Source: a virus. Taken from it: a DNA stretch of 29,208 nt. The notes beneath the pieces are model-generated. The model was not told the DNA's origin. It ran no database searches and saw nothing but the letters and a program-made list of their open reading frames with translations. This document shows, one piece after another, positions 20,293 through 28,710 of this stretch; position 1 is the stretch's first letter; every line of letters begins with the position of its first letter. The stretch spans positions 1 to 29,208 of IMG/VR virus record IMGVR_UViG_3300011253_000519; one strand, 5' to 3'. Position numbers and translations under genes: made by a program.

Positions 20293-21496
20293 CTTTTTTA
20301 TAATATTCTTTTATATCATCAATTGGAATTCGGTTTATTTGAACATATCGTTCATCACCGCCATCAATGCTATTTCTATCTTCCAACTCAAGCACATCAT
20401 TAATTGTATATGCTCCAATGTCTGTCATTAATCTATAATACTCTCCTTTGGTTTTTACATCCGTTCGCAGTAAACGATCAACATTGTGCTTGAAATAGAA
20501 AGTTCTTTTTTCGTTTTCTTTTAGTAATTTTCGTCTGTACTCTTGCTCAATCTTCTCAATCCAGGAGCCAATGCCATAGGTCACAAACTCAATGCCCATA
20601 TGCTCAATGTTTGAAAATGTAGACCCATCCATTTCATTAATCATGAATGAAGGTATGCCCAATATTGTGGCAATCTCATTCTTTTGAAATTTCCTGGTTG
20701 CTATGAACTCAGCATCTGCCGGCGGCATTCCTATACGGTGATATTTAGAACCCGCGTCAAGTATAGCCGTGCCACGTGTGCCATTTGGGCCATAATTAGC
20801 AGACCATTGTTGATTTATTGCGTCTTTTGTTTCTGGCTTTAAGGTTCCGGCGTATTCAATATATCCGTCAATCCTGGTTCCTTTGTTGTAAAAATCTGCA
20901 CCGTAATCTTGTGCTGCTAGTGAAAGCCCTAAGTTTTGTTTATGGATTTGAATAGCTGACAATCCTATTACCGGATCAACACCAAAACCGCGAAGGTTTA
21001 TAATGTCTCTATCCGCTACAAGTAAAGTTTCAGTTTTATTTGATGCTAGTTTTATTTCAACTTTCCAGAATATTTCATCATCATATTTTATCGGCTCGCA
21101 TATCTCGCGGCTAACATTTACCAACGCCGTTGGATTCCCAAAGCTATCACGTTCAATAATTGCTAACCCATTCCCGTGATTTATTGCTGATGTAATTAAT
21201 ATTTGTGTAAAATCAAAAGAAATACTTTCAAAATTTGCTTCAGCATTTAATAGGTATTCTACAGGATGGCTAACCATCTCACGCTTACCATTGTTTTTTT
21301 TGAAAACCTCAATTGGAAGCATTGCAACTGATTCCGATATTCTACGAACACCGGCCCAATATGCTGATAAACCCATTGCAGTGGTTTCCGTCACTGGAGT
21401 ACGGCCAACCATACCACCAAAGTTTGCGTTTAAAAAACCTTTCTTTTCTGCTAAAAAAGGATTTATCCGTTTAATCTCAAGACCCAAAAATTTCAC
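20276..21496 (-). CDS. Portal protein (HK97 family, GTG start)
   Basis: The 406-residue portal forms the dodecameric gate for DNA. Family blocks include GLSAYWAGVRRISESVAMLP (43-62), GNGLAIIERDSFGNPTALVN, DRDIINLRGFGVDPVIGLSA and FQKNEIATILGIPSFMINEM, with the late motif FKHNVDRLLRTD. The first possible start is GTG at 21496, since a stop lies just upstream. The length is normal for the family. It follows the 136-aa repeated protein after a 70-nt gap that holds a -7-like element. It overlaps the protease gene by 17 nt. Confidence 0.92.
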   Translation of the reverse strand: MKFLGLEIKRINPFLAEKKGFLNANFGGMVGRTPVTETTAMGLSAYWAGVRRISESVAMLPIEVFKKNNGKREMVSHPVEYLLNAEANFESISFDFTQILITSAINHGNGLAIIERDSFGNPTALVNVSREICEPIKYDDEIFWKVEIKLASNKTETLLVADRDIINLRGFGVDPVIGLSAIQIHKQNLGLSLAAQDYGADFYNKGTRIDGYIEYAGTLKPETKDAINQQWSANYGPNGTRGTAILDAGSKYHRIGMPPADAEFIATRKFQKNEIATILGIPSFMINEMDGSTFSNIEHMGIEFVTYGIGSWIEKIEQEYRRKLLKENEKRTFYFKHNVDRLLRTDVKTKGEYYRLMTDIGAYTINDVLELEDRNSIDGGDERYVQINRIPIDDIKEYYKKDEQNR

Positions 21497-21520
21497 TATT
21501 GCAAAAGTGTTTTAAATAAA

Positions 21521-21528
21521 CAAAAATA
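21521..21528 (-). promoter_or_regulatory. Promoter-like -7 element before the portal gene
   Basis: TATTTTTG on the - strand matches TAnnTTTG and lies 25 nt before the portal start, in a very AT-rich gap. The -33 region shows TTT rather than TTG at the usual distance, so the call is tentative. It could start a head-gene transcript. Confidence 0.35.
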
Positions 21529-21566
21529 AAATGTAATAAATTTAACTAAAAAACAAAGCGAACTGC

Positions 21567-21977
21567 CTATTTATTTTTTTTATGGTTTATTGATTGAAGG
21601 GCCTTAAAACTTTGATAGTTCCGGTGCGGCTTATAGTTTGGTAAATATTTATTGATTTCATTCACCGTTGCATCATAGGCCATTTTACGGATTTTTACCT
21701 TTTTTAAATGCTTGTGAAATAAATTATCTATGCCATCGGTGACCGCTTCAATTATATCATCAGGAACTTCTATCTCTTTGTTGTTATTATTAGACAATAC
21801 AACCCGATAGCTATCAAAGTCTTTATAGTGTTTAAATTTTGGTGCATATTCTCGCATCATTTCAATAGCTGCATCATAAGCATCTTCGCTGGTGTTGTTC
21901 CGTAACATTTCCAAAAACAATAAATCAAAGTTTTTTTTGTTGTTCAGTACGTCATAAATTTTGTTTGGTATTTTCAT
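21567..21977 (-). CDS. Hypothetical protein with an internal repeat, between terminase and portal
   Basis: This 136-residue basic protein contains two related units: residues 33-62 (AYDAAIEMMREYAPKFKHYK...SYRVVLS) and 100-129 (AYDATVNEINKYLPNYKPHR...SFKALQS). Nine of 30 positions are identical and many more are similar, without gaps (AYDA, then Tyr, Pro, Lys, Ser-aromatic-basic). The spacer has KEIEVPDDIIEAVTDGIDNL. The repeat suggests a pseudo-dimeric or DNA-binding protein; no family is recognised. It starts 2 nt after the large terminase stop, so it is probably co-translated and may act in packaging. The C terminus is very basic (NHKKNK). Confidence 0.75.
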   Translation of the reverse strand: MKIPNKIYDVLNNKKNFDLLFLEMLRNNTSEDAYDAAIEMMREYAPKFKHYKDFDSYRVVLSNNNNKEIEVPDDIIEAVTDGIDNLFHKHLKKVKIRKMAYDATVNEINKYLPNYKPHRNYQSFKALQSINHKKNK

Positions 21978-21979
21978 TT

Positions 21980-23578
21980 TTACATTATATAAAGGTTCCC
22001 TTCTTCTAAATAACTAACTCCACCATCACCGCCATCAAGCCATAAGCCATAAGCCATAATATTGGTAATTAATCCATCAATTTTTTTATTTGGAGTTTTC
22101 ATATCCTTTTCAAGTTTTATGTTGCCCGCTGGATCTGATCTCACAGCCGCATTGCCAGCCATCCATCTCAAAACCGGATTGCCAAAGTGATTGAATTTCT
22201 TACTTTCAATGGCCGCTTGCATTTCTTTTGTTGGTGCGGTCATACTTTTAAACCCCTGGCGAAACTCTACCAAATCAAAACCCTCATCAATCAACTTTGG
22301 TGCTATGTGGTGACTGTTCCAATTGTCATATGCAATTGTCCGGATATCATATTCCTTTCTCAACTCACCCATTTTATGAATTATAAAATCGTAGTCAATT
22401 ACATTTCCGCTTGTTTCTTCAATCAAATCATCCCTCACCCATTCTTGGTAATTGATATTATTCTTATCTGCCGATTGTGAGCCCTTATCTTCTGGCAACC
22501 AAAACCAGTTCTTTGAATAAAATTTATCTTCTATTTGCCAAACCAAACTAAATGCCGTTATATCTGAACGGGATGACAAATCTAAACCACCATAACACGG
22601 GTAGTCTTTCAATATTTCTTCATCAAATTCCCATTGTGAAGCATTCCAGATTTCGTCATTTATCCACCCATCTTTTGATTGTGTCCAGATATTAAGATAG
22701 TACCGTTTAAAACTATTCAAACTCGCAGAACTTACCAATGCTTTGTTTGATTCCTTTTCATATGCACGCTTGCCAATACTCACATTGTAGTTTGGATTTG
22801 CTTTTATCCAGGTGCTTTCTTCAAAAGGATCATCATCTTTATCCGCTCCGTAAACACAAACCAATTGCGATTCATCTTCAACAATTCCCTTTGCTACATC
22901 AATGGCTTGTTCATGACGTTGGTATCCTATGCCATACAAATCACTGCCCGCCGTGGTAATAATAAAACTCAAAGGTTGCTTCCTGGCCCCTTGTGATTTC
23001 TCTACCATCTCCAGCACTTCATTATTTTTATGAACGTGCAATTCATCAATAATGGCTAGTTGTGGGTTGATTCCATCTTCACCACCAGCCTCTTTTGAAA
23101 GTATTTGATAGGTTTTTAAACCGCCAATGTGGTCCGGTGCTGTTATTGAATTACGGTAAATATTGCACTTAGATTTTAAACGTGGTGATTTTTGAATTAC
23201 TTGTTTTGTGGCTTCAAAAACCAAACCCGCTTGTTTACGGCCCCAAGCAACTCCCACAATTTCAGATCCGCCTTCACGCTCTATGTCTATAAACACACAA
23301 GCAAGCGAAGCGGCCAAAAATGATTTCCCTGATTTCTTTGGAATTTCAATATAAGCACTAGTGTATTTTCTTAAATCCGTTTTTTTATGCTTCCAACCAA
23401 AAAGCGGTTTTATAATATCGTCTTTTTGCCATTGCTCTAAAATAAAAGGTTCGCCGGCTTTGTCACCTTTCACGTGCTTCACGTTGTCCTCAATGTATTG
23501 GACCACCAAGTTTGCAACCCGATCATCAAAGTAATACTTATCTAAATCTATTTTTGAAAAGTCCGTTTTATATGCCAT
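21980..23578 (-). CDS. terL: Terminase large subunit (Terminase_1 family)
   Basis: I start at the ATG at 23578 (MAYKTDFSKI), which overlaps terS by 11 nt; the frame is open further to 23653, but that would overlap terS by 86 nt. The 532-residue motor has a Walker A variant IPKKSGKS (79-86), Walker B LAIIDEL (174-180, Asp178-Glu179), a coupling motif TTAGS (208-212) and a nuclease domain opening with GGLDLSSRSD (Asp333). The ATPase drives DNA into the prohead, and the nuclease cuts concatemers. Family membership fits HK97-like phages, commonly cos-type, but no cohesive end could be located. Confidence 0.95.
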   Translation of the reverse strand: MAYKTDFSKIDLDKYYFDDRVANLVVQYIEDNVKHVKGDKAGEPFILEQWQKDDIIKPLFGWKHKKTDLRKYTSAYIEIPKKSGKSFLAASLACVFIDIEREGGSEIVGVAWGRKQAGLVFEATKQVIQKSPRLKSKCNIYRNSITAPDHIGGLKTYQILSKEAGGEDGINPQLAIIDELHVHKNNEVLEMVEKSQGARKQPLSFIITTAGSDLYGIGYQRHEQAIDVAKGIVEDESQLVCVYGADKDDDPFEESTWIKANPNYNVSIGKRAYEKESNKALVSSASLNSFKRYYLNIWTQSKDGWINDEIWNASQWEFDEEILKDYPCYGGLDLSSRSDITAFSLVWQIEDKFYSKNWFWLPEDKGSQSADKNNINYQEWVRDDLIEETSGNVIDYDFIIHKMGELRKEYDIRTIAYDNWNSHHIAPKLIDEGFDLVEFRQGFKSMTAPTKEMQAAIESKKFNHFGNPVLRWMAGNAAVRSDPAGNIKLEKDMKTPNKKIDGLITNIMAYGLWLDGGDGGVSYLEEGNLYIM

Positions 23579-24044
23579 CGCTATAAATGTCCGTGTTGGT
23601 TTCTGGTTTGCTTTGCAATTGTATCCGTGTTCTTGCTGAAGGTGAAAACCCAAATTCCTGGCATAATCTTAAATAATCCTTCCTAATTTTGTTAAGTTCA
23701 TTATAAAGCGGATCTATTTTTATGGTTCCTTTATCATCTGTATACGTTCGGCTCTTTACATTTTCCTTCAACCACTCCATTTCACCAGCTACATAGCAAT
23801 ATTCTTTAAATAGTGACAAATCAATATATGATATGTACCCGTAAATCTTATGCGACTGCATTAACTGAGAAGTCCACACCTCTTTGGCCTTGTCGCTCAA
23901 ATCTTCCGGCGGCGTTGGAATTGTATCATGTACCCAGTCCAACGCATTGGCGTCTGCAATCTGATCATTGGCCCTTGTGACGTTAATTGTGCCTTTTGCT
24001 TTCAATACCGCGATTGGTTGCGGTGACGGCCCCCTAGTTCCCAT
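23568..24044 (-). CDS. terS: Terminase small subunit (P27 family)
   Basis: The 158-residue protein starts with the P27-type opening MGTRGPSPQPIAVLKAKGTI, followed by DTIPTPPEDLSDKAKEVWTS and DLSLFKEYCYVAGEMEWLKE. It would recognise the packaging site and load TerL. The 'P..L...A...W' and 'D...l..yC' themes are typical of this family. It overlaps terL by 11 nt. Upstream is a 75-nt gap rich in G on the - strand, with a -7-like element, the most likely place for the start of late transcription and possibly near the packaging site. Confidence 0.88.
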   Translation of the reverse strand: MGTRGPSPQPIAVLKAKGTINVTRANDQIADANALDWVHDTIPTPPEDLSDKAKEVWTSQLMQSHKIYGYISYIDLSLFKEYCYVAGEMEWLKENVKSRTYTDDKGTIKIDPLYNELNKIRKDYLRLCQEFGFSPSARTRIQLQSKPETNTDIYSDGI

Positions 24045-24078
24045 CCCCCAAACTTGTAAACGTGAAATTTTTTCGCCA

Positions 24079-24086
24079 CAAACGTA
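24079..24086 (-). promoter_or_regulatory. Promoter-like -7 element before terS (candidate late promoter)
   Basis: TACGTTTG on the - strand matches TAnnTTTG and lies 34 nt upstream of the terS start, in the gap between early-type and packaging genes. The nearest upstream TTG is only 13 nt away, shorter than the usual ~19. The G-rich DNA just upstream (24115-24127) is unusual for this genome. Confidence 0.4.
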
Positions 24087-24119
24087 TGTCAGTGATTCGC
24101 AAAAATGTTTTAAACCCCC

Positions 24120-24293
24120 CTATCCCCTCTTTATAATCTCTATTAGTCTCCATATGTGTGTTTTTTTAATTTTGTGTACCCGCATCAACTTAATAAATAA
24201 ATCTCGTTTGTCCGACAGACACCCGGTAATCTCAGCGGTAATCTTCTTACCCGCTGATGATGCTGTGACTTTATATTTCTTTTTTAGTTCCAT
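24120..24293 (-). CDS. Small basic protein (57 aa)
   Basis: I start at the ATG at 24293 (MELKKKYKVTASSAGKKITA); an upstream ATG at 24308 is an alternative with more overlap. The 57-residue protein is strongly basic (ends HKIKKTHIWRLIEIIKRG) and overlaps the VRR-NUC gene by 23 nt. It may bind nucleic acid. The block ITGCLSDKRDLFIKLMRVHK is helical. No family is recognised. Confidence 0.6.
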   Translation of the reverse strand: MELKKKYKVTASSAGKKITAEITGCLSDKRDLFIKLMRVHKIKKTHIWRLIEIIKRG

Positions 24294-24531
24294 AAATAAC
24301 TTTACCATCCTTTAAACAAAAGGCCTCAAATCCCTGGCCAATTAACTCATCTATTCTATACTTCTGTAATGGTTTTAATGTATCACCACCCGTCTTGCAT
24401 TCAATGAAGATAGCTTTACCATCCTTTAAACATAACAAATCTGGATAGCCGTTCACACTTAATCTTATAATGTTTAAAACAAGATATCCACATTCTATAT
24501 ACTCTTTTATTACTTTACTTTGATACTTCAA
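24271..24531 (-). CDS. VRR-NUC domain nuclease (TTG start)
   Basis: The 86-residue protein is a minimal VRR-NUC nuclease of the PD-(D/E)XK type: NGYPDLLCLKDGKAIFIECK carries the catalytic Asp (PDL) and Glu-x-Lys (ECK), followed by LKPLQKYRIDELIGQGFEAF. Such enzymes cut branched DNA, for example Holliday junctions, and in phages are often encoded beside an SNF2-type helicase as here. The start is TTG at 24531, overlapping the helicase end by 17 nt; no ATG lies in this frame before the catalytic part. It probably acts with the helicase in replication or recombination. Confidence 0.85.
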   Translation of the reverse strand: MKYQSKVIKEYIECGYLVLNIIRLSVNGYPDLLCLKDGKAIFIECKTGGDTLKPLQKYRIDELIGQGFEAFCLKDGKVIYGTKKEI

Positions 24532-25744
24532 AAAAATCTCTCTTAAACATATTAACGGTGTAATCCTTTTTATTGATTACGTTCTTGTATATCTTAGCCT
24601 CTATACCTTTACGTGCAAACACCCAGTATACATCATTGGCTTGTCTGTCCATTGTAGTCATCCTATCCTTAGACTGAAAGTAACTGATTGAACTGAAGTC
24701 TATGTTATAATATACTAATGCGTCAGCCTCTCGTAGTGATATACCTTCACGCCCTGATATTATTTGCAGGGCTATGTTCTTATCAGTACCATTAAACTCA
24801 TCTAACTCAGTGCATAAGCTATCCCCAAATATATCCCTTAATATTTGTAACTCCCCTTTAAACTTATAGAATATCCCTATCTTCTTACCTTGGAACTTAT
24901 CACGGATAAACTCCGCCTTGCTATGGTCAATGATTGCCGAGGTTCCATCCTCAAGTATACACGTGCCGCTGCATAGCTGGTGTATCTTGTTTTGTAGTTT
25001 CACGGCTGTGTCTGCTATGATCACACCGTTGTGCCCTTGCACTATCTTATCCTTCTTTAGTTGGCTAATGATTTGTAGTGTGATTGGTTTCATATCACAG
25101 TGGAGTATATGCTCGTTCACATTAGATTCAAACCCCGCTTCTTTCTGTGTGTAGGTAATGATATGCTTATCAATTAACGGTTTGATCTTAGCATAGTCTG
25201 CTTGGCTGTAATCTTTCACATCAGCATAACCAAAGTTTCTTGTGGTTATGTTCACAAAGTTTTGTGCCCACTTATAAAAGTTCGGCCATTGTTTGAACGG
25301 GGAGTTATTACTTAACCAATACTGATGATAGACCTGGCTGTATGATTCCGCGTTTGGTGTACCGCTTAGGAATATCATAGGTAGGTTGGCCCATCGTTGC
25401 TTGATTATCTTGGCGGACTTGTTAGGCTTAGGGAATGATGCGTTACGGTGATGCTCATCGCTTACTACTATATCATATTCACCTTCTACCTTATGCAATG
25501 ATTCGTTGTTGATTACATTAATATAGAAGTCAAACCCATAGTTTTCATAGTCATTAATAATACTACTGATTGCTTTCTTCTTGGTAATGAATAGCACCGA
25601 TGCGGCACCCAACTCCTCACAGATAGCTAAGGCCGTCAATGTCTTACCAGTACGCACTTCCATCTGTAAGTACAGCAACTGATGATCCGCTATGATATCA
25701 ATACCACGCCTCACAATATCCTTTTGATAGTCTCTTAGTTGCAT
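24515..25744 (-). CDS. SF2 (SNF2/DEAD-like) helicase
   Basis: The 409-residue helicase has Q-like start MQLRDYQKDI, motif I MEVRTGKT (28-35, lacking the usual first Gly), motif II SDEHH (95-99), motif III SGTP (127-130), and in the second RecA domain ISGREGISLREADALVYYNI with the motif VI-like YFQSKDRMTTMDRQ. This is the compact phage form of SNF2-type helicases. It is followed by the VRR-NUC gene, an association known from many siphophages and linked to recombination or replication restart. It starts inside the 3' end of the mom-like gene (10-nt overlap), and its first 14 bases are nearly identical to the start of that gene. Confidence 0.85.
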   Translation of the reverse strand: MQLRDYQKDIVRRGIDIIADHQLLYLQMEVRTGKTLTALAICEELGAASVLFITKKKAISSIINDYENYGFDFYINVINNESLHKVEGEYDIVVSDEHHRNASFPKPNKSAKIIKQRWANLPMIFLSGTPNAESYSQVYHQYWLSNNSPFKQWPNFYKWAQNFVNITTRNFGYADVKDYSQADYAKIKPLIDKHIITYTQKEAGFESNVNEHILHCDMKPITLQIISQLKKDKIVQGHNGVIIADTAVKLQNKIHQLCSGTCILEDGTSAIIDHSKAEFIRDKFQGKKIGIFYKFKGELQILRDIFGDSLCTELDEFNGTDKNIALQIISGREGISLREADALVYYNIDFSSISYFQSKDRMTTMDRQANDVYWVFARKGIEAKIYKNVINKKDYTVNMFKRDFFEVSK

Positions 25745-25745
25745 A
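25731..25745. repeat. Direct repeat copy 1 flanking the mom-like gene (helicase start)
   Basis: On the - strand this reads ATATGCAACTAAGAGA at the helicase start. The segment ATGCAACTAAGRGA recurs at 26387-26401 with one mismatch. It supplies both the stop of the mom-like gene (AAC TAA) and the first codons of the helicase. Confidence 0.7.
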
Positions 25746-26400
25746 TCATTATACTTTTTGGATACGGTAAAATATTGTATTTTAATTTATTTAATAATAC
25801 TTTTTTTCGTTTACTTTTAGCATTAAAATAAATGTATCTGTGCTTTCTTGGTCTATCCACATAATAAACGTTTTCAGCACCATACTTTTCTTTGACTTGT
25901 GCCATTGTCATTCTATTAGCATAAGTTGCGTGATGTTGATGTTCTAATCCTTTTACCTTGGGATCTTTAAATTTAGCACTAAGTCCACAATACAAAAAAT
26001 TTGTAGCTTGATATACTATACCTAAATGCCCTTGTTGTATTTCAGCAAAAGAAACTATTATTTCCTTATCAAGTAATTTAATTGTATTGCCTATCAAGTA
26101 ACTTTCTGTGTTTTTTGGCGTATCGTCTTCTGTCCATAATCTTGTTAATTCGTAAACATTATTTTTTTCAGATTCGCCACAAATACCCTTTAACAAAGTA
26201 CTACTACAACTCACACCATAAACAACTACTCCAACAATACGCTCATTGTTAAACAAGTCGCTTTGTTCTTCTGTTTTTTCAAATAATCCAAAAGCCATAC
26301 TGCAAGGTGCTTGCCTATGTAAATAATGATTTTTAATTACTAAATCCATTGCAGTTCTGTAATTAATTTGTTTTATTATGTATCTATCCCTTAGTTGCAT
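25735..26400 (-). CDS. mom: Mom-like DNA adenine modification protein
   Basis: This 221-residue protein (start at ATG 26400, 1 nt after the primase stop; an ATG at 26418 is possible) resembles the phage Mu Mom family, GNAT-fold enzymes that modify adenine in DNA to N6-carbamoylmethyl-adenine and protect it from restriction. Family blocks: KNHYLHRQAPCSMAFGLFE (24-41), RIVGVVVYG, LTRLWTED, SYLIGN, then VSFAEIQQGHLGIVYQATNF (116-135), a basic PRKHRYIYF (184-192) and the end LPYPK. In relatives I recall SYAD where SFAE is found here, so Glu120 deserves notice. Six extra residues (SIMICN) follow LPYPK before a stop shared with the helicase start. It lies within the replication operon, and its mRNA would therefore be made early. 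Confidence 0.8.
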   Translation of the reverse strand: MQLRDRYIIKQINYRTAMDLVIKNHYLHRQAPCSMAFGLFEKTEEQSDLFNNERIVGVVVYGVSCSSTLLKGICGESEKNNVYELTRLWTEDDTPKNTESYLIGNTIKLLDKEIIVSFAEIQQGHLGIVYQATNFLYCGLSAKFKDPKVKGLEHQHHATYANRMTMAQVKEKYGAENVYYVDRPRKHRYIYFNAKSKRKKVLLNKLKYNILPYPKSIMICN

Positions 26401-26401
26401 A
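26387..26401. repeat. Direct repeat copy 2 flanking the mom-like gene (mom start)
   Basis: On the - strand this reads TATGCAACTAAGGGA and covers the mom start. Thirteen of 14 bases from the ATG on match the helicase start, so both proteins begin MQLRD. Confidence 0.7.
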
Positions 26402-28705
26402 CTAAAACGGTACTTCATTAACTAATTCAAACCAGCGGTTGCCATTCGTGTGGCCCTCAATGTATTCGTAGCTGCTATATCTTGAATACTTCTGCACCCA
26501 AATATTGAATTTCTTTTGGGTTAGCCACTTCTTATAATCCTGGTAATCTTCAACAAACTGATCATAGAAGTTTCTTTTATTTATTCTCTTATCAACGCAT
26601 TCGTTATCCTTATCCGTTATCCACTCAACAAACTCCATTGATGTTTCAGCTATAAATCTACGCACTTTGATGTTCTTGGCGTTGGCTTGCTCTATTAACC
26701 CAAATTCAAAATACTTCTGAATACAACCGACCATATAGTTATCAAATGCAATGTAATCATCAACCCCCCAATCATCGAATAATTGCCGCTTGAAATCATC
26801 ATAAGGTGTTTTACTGCTATTGTAATACTGGGCGAACTCAATCTCATGCCGGCGTCTGTTATGGCTATTCCCTTCACCTTTAATTGCGTAGTTAGTAGAT
26901 AGGACCATCTTGGGCGAATCCTCGACACTTAGCTTTATAGCATCTTTATTTTTACGCTCTAGGGTTATCCCTTCAGTTACTAAACTAAATTTACTTTCAA
27001 AATCAAAGTTTTTCTTGACATCATCAAAAACCAATATCTGAGTATCTTGGCTTATGGTTTGGTACGGGAATGACTTTTTATCATCAAATGACTTGCCGTC
27101 CAATATACCCGTTCTTCGTATCTGTCTTAAGCCTTGCACAAATAAACCTTTACCGGTGCCGCCTTCTGGGTTGTCGCTTATTACCTCGTCATTGAGTATG
27201 ATAGCCTTATTGTTCACCTTATTCTTAAAGGTGTGCAATAGATAGCCTATCGTGCATTCAATGGCCAATGGTTCACCGTTACTTATATTAATGATAAAGG
27301 TGTTGTAATCGTTCTTGGTTACATTAGACGGCACAAAGTCACGTTCAATAATTTGGTTCTTCCATATGTACCCATCACAGTCCGTATAATCATTTAAAAC
27401 TATACTTTCCTTAGTTACTTCCAATATTCCATTTTGATAAGCAATAAATGATTTGGATCGGGTGTCTTTTAACATTATCAATTCTATACTATCTAAGAAC
27501 TGCAAATAGTTATCGCTAAATATTACTTGATAGTTAACACAATAGGCCCACACCTTTTCTTCATCTAAGTCTAAAAGGTAATTTAAAACAAAGTCCTTTA
27601 TTTTTTCGGTGCTGGTCTCTTGGACTATATTGCTTTGTACTTTAACAAATGACGGTTTTAAGCTATCCCCGCTAAAGAATTTTTTAAACCCGTTTCTTTC
27701 TAAAAATAGTTTGTATTTAAGCGGTATTAATTTAACCTTTTCTTTTTCATAGAACCAAAAATCGTGGTGCTCCGTATCGTTGGCCACTTGCTCGTATACA
27801 TCATCATCAATCTTATGTAGTTCTTTGACCTTTTCTTTAGTGTATTTTAAATCCTTTTTAATTTTATCTATTCGGGTATAATCTTCAAAGTATTTACTAC
27901 CAAATGAACGGATGCGGTAAGCACTGCTAATTGTGTTTCGTGTTTTCTTTTCATCAAAATCACCAATGGCCACATTGTTTATGATATATTCCTGGGCCGT
28001 AGTTTCATTTATTCCGTACTCACAGAAAGCACCGGATATATCTAGGATAAAGTTATTTGCTTGACCATCGACAAAATCCCGTGACCAATTCCAGGCCATT
28101 ATCAAATCAATTATTTTGCTTTCATCGGATAAAGGTATTAATGGTACCTTTTCGTTTATATTAAAACCGTCTTCTATTAGTTTAGGAGAATATACCAGCC
28201 CTTCATAATTAATATATATATCTGGATCGTAACTTTCAAAACAAACTCGGTCAACATTACAGCCAGACAAATCAAGATAGTCATAATTAAAATCCTTAAC
28301 AAACTCCTTAAAATATTTCTCGTGTGTTTTTGCATCGCATTTTGGTATATGTACTATTCCTTTTATACCATTCCTTGATGGTGATCTAAAAAGGGAAATA
28401 ATATGTTTGTTTTCTTTTAACTCATCAAATAACCTTTTATAGTCGTTTTCCGGCACTTTGTCAAAATCTAATACCATTAGACCACTATGCTCTTTTAAAC
28501 CCGTCTTCTTACGCTCTATAAACTCACCAGCAAACATAATGCACGGAAGTTTAGTTTTTAAACTAGGATCATCTTTGAGGTTGTCTATAATATGTTTGCT
28601 CTTACCTTCCTTTATTCTTTTAAATACTTGGTCTAAATTTAAAAGGTATGGCACATCCTTAGACTTAAATAAAGACTTAAAGAGTGAAATTTTAGTTTTG
28701 TACAT
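26402..28705 (-). CDS. Primase-helicase (BT4734/VirE-type primase plus SF3 helicase)
   Basis: This 767-residue replication protein joins an archaeo-eukaryotic-type primase to a helicase. Primase: MVLDFD (77-82, metal-binding Asp80/Asp82), SLFRSPSRNGIKGIVHIP (104-121) and DRVCFESYDPD (152-162). Helicase of superfamily 3: Walker A PEGGTGKG (513-520), Walker B ILVFDD (557-562), motif C KMVLSTN (599-605) and an arginine-finger-like NRRRHEIEF (616-624). The BT4734-like N terminus is typical of Bacteroidota. No DNA polymerase gene is seen in the window, so the host enzyme probably extends its primers. The gene is the first of the - strand operon, with a -7 element only 5 nt before the ATG. Confidence 0.92.
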   Translation of the reverse strand: MYKTKISLFKSLFKSKDVPYLLNLDQVFKRIKEGKSKHIIDNLKDDPSLKTKLPCIMFAGEFIERKKTGLKEHSGLMVLDFDKVPENDYKRLFDELKENKHIISLFRSPSRNGIKGIVHIPKCDAKTHEKYFKEFVKDFNYDYLDLSGCNVDRVCFESYDPDIYINYEGLVYSPKLIEDGFNINEKVPLIPLSDESKIIDLIMAWNWSRDFVDGQANNFILDISGAFCEYGINETTAQEYIINNVAIGDFDEKKTRNTISSAYRIRSFGSKYFEDYTRIDKIKKDLKYTKEKVKELHKIDDDVYEQVANDTEHHDFWFYEKEKVKLIPLKYKLFLERNGFKKFFSGDSLKPSFVKVQSNIVQETSTEKIKDFVLNYLLDLDEEKVWAYCVNYQVIFSDNYLQFLDSIELIMLKDTRSKSFIAYQNGILEVTKESIVLNDYTDCDGYIWKNQIIERDFVPSNVTKNDYNTFIINISNGEPLAIECTIGYLLHTFKNKVNNKAIILNDEVISDNPEGGTGKGLFVQGLRQIRRTGILDGKSFDDKKSFPYQTISQDTQILVFDDVKKNFDFESKFSLVTEGITLERKNKDAIKLSVEDSPKMVLSTNYAIKGEGNSHNRRRHEIEFAQYYNSSKTPYDDFKRQLFDDWGVDDYIAFDNYMVGCIQKYFEFGLIEQANAKNIKVRRFIAETSMEFVEWITDKDNECVDKRINKRNFYDQFVEDYQDYKKWLTQKKFNIWVQKYSRYSSYEYIEGHTNGNRWFELVNEVPF

Positions 28706-28710
28706 CTCTG

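Noticed and set aside
23579-23653. N-terminal extension of the large terminase (25 codons)
   Set aside because: It would overlap terS by 86 nt and is the shifted reading of terS codons; MAYKTDF at 23578 is preferred.
26617-26625. TTATCCACT, one base from a DnaA box
   Set aside because: It is a single copy inside the primase coding region with no partner sites, so chance is the simplest explanation despite the DnaA-like gene.
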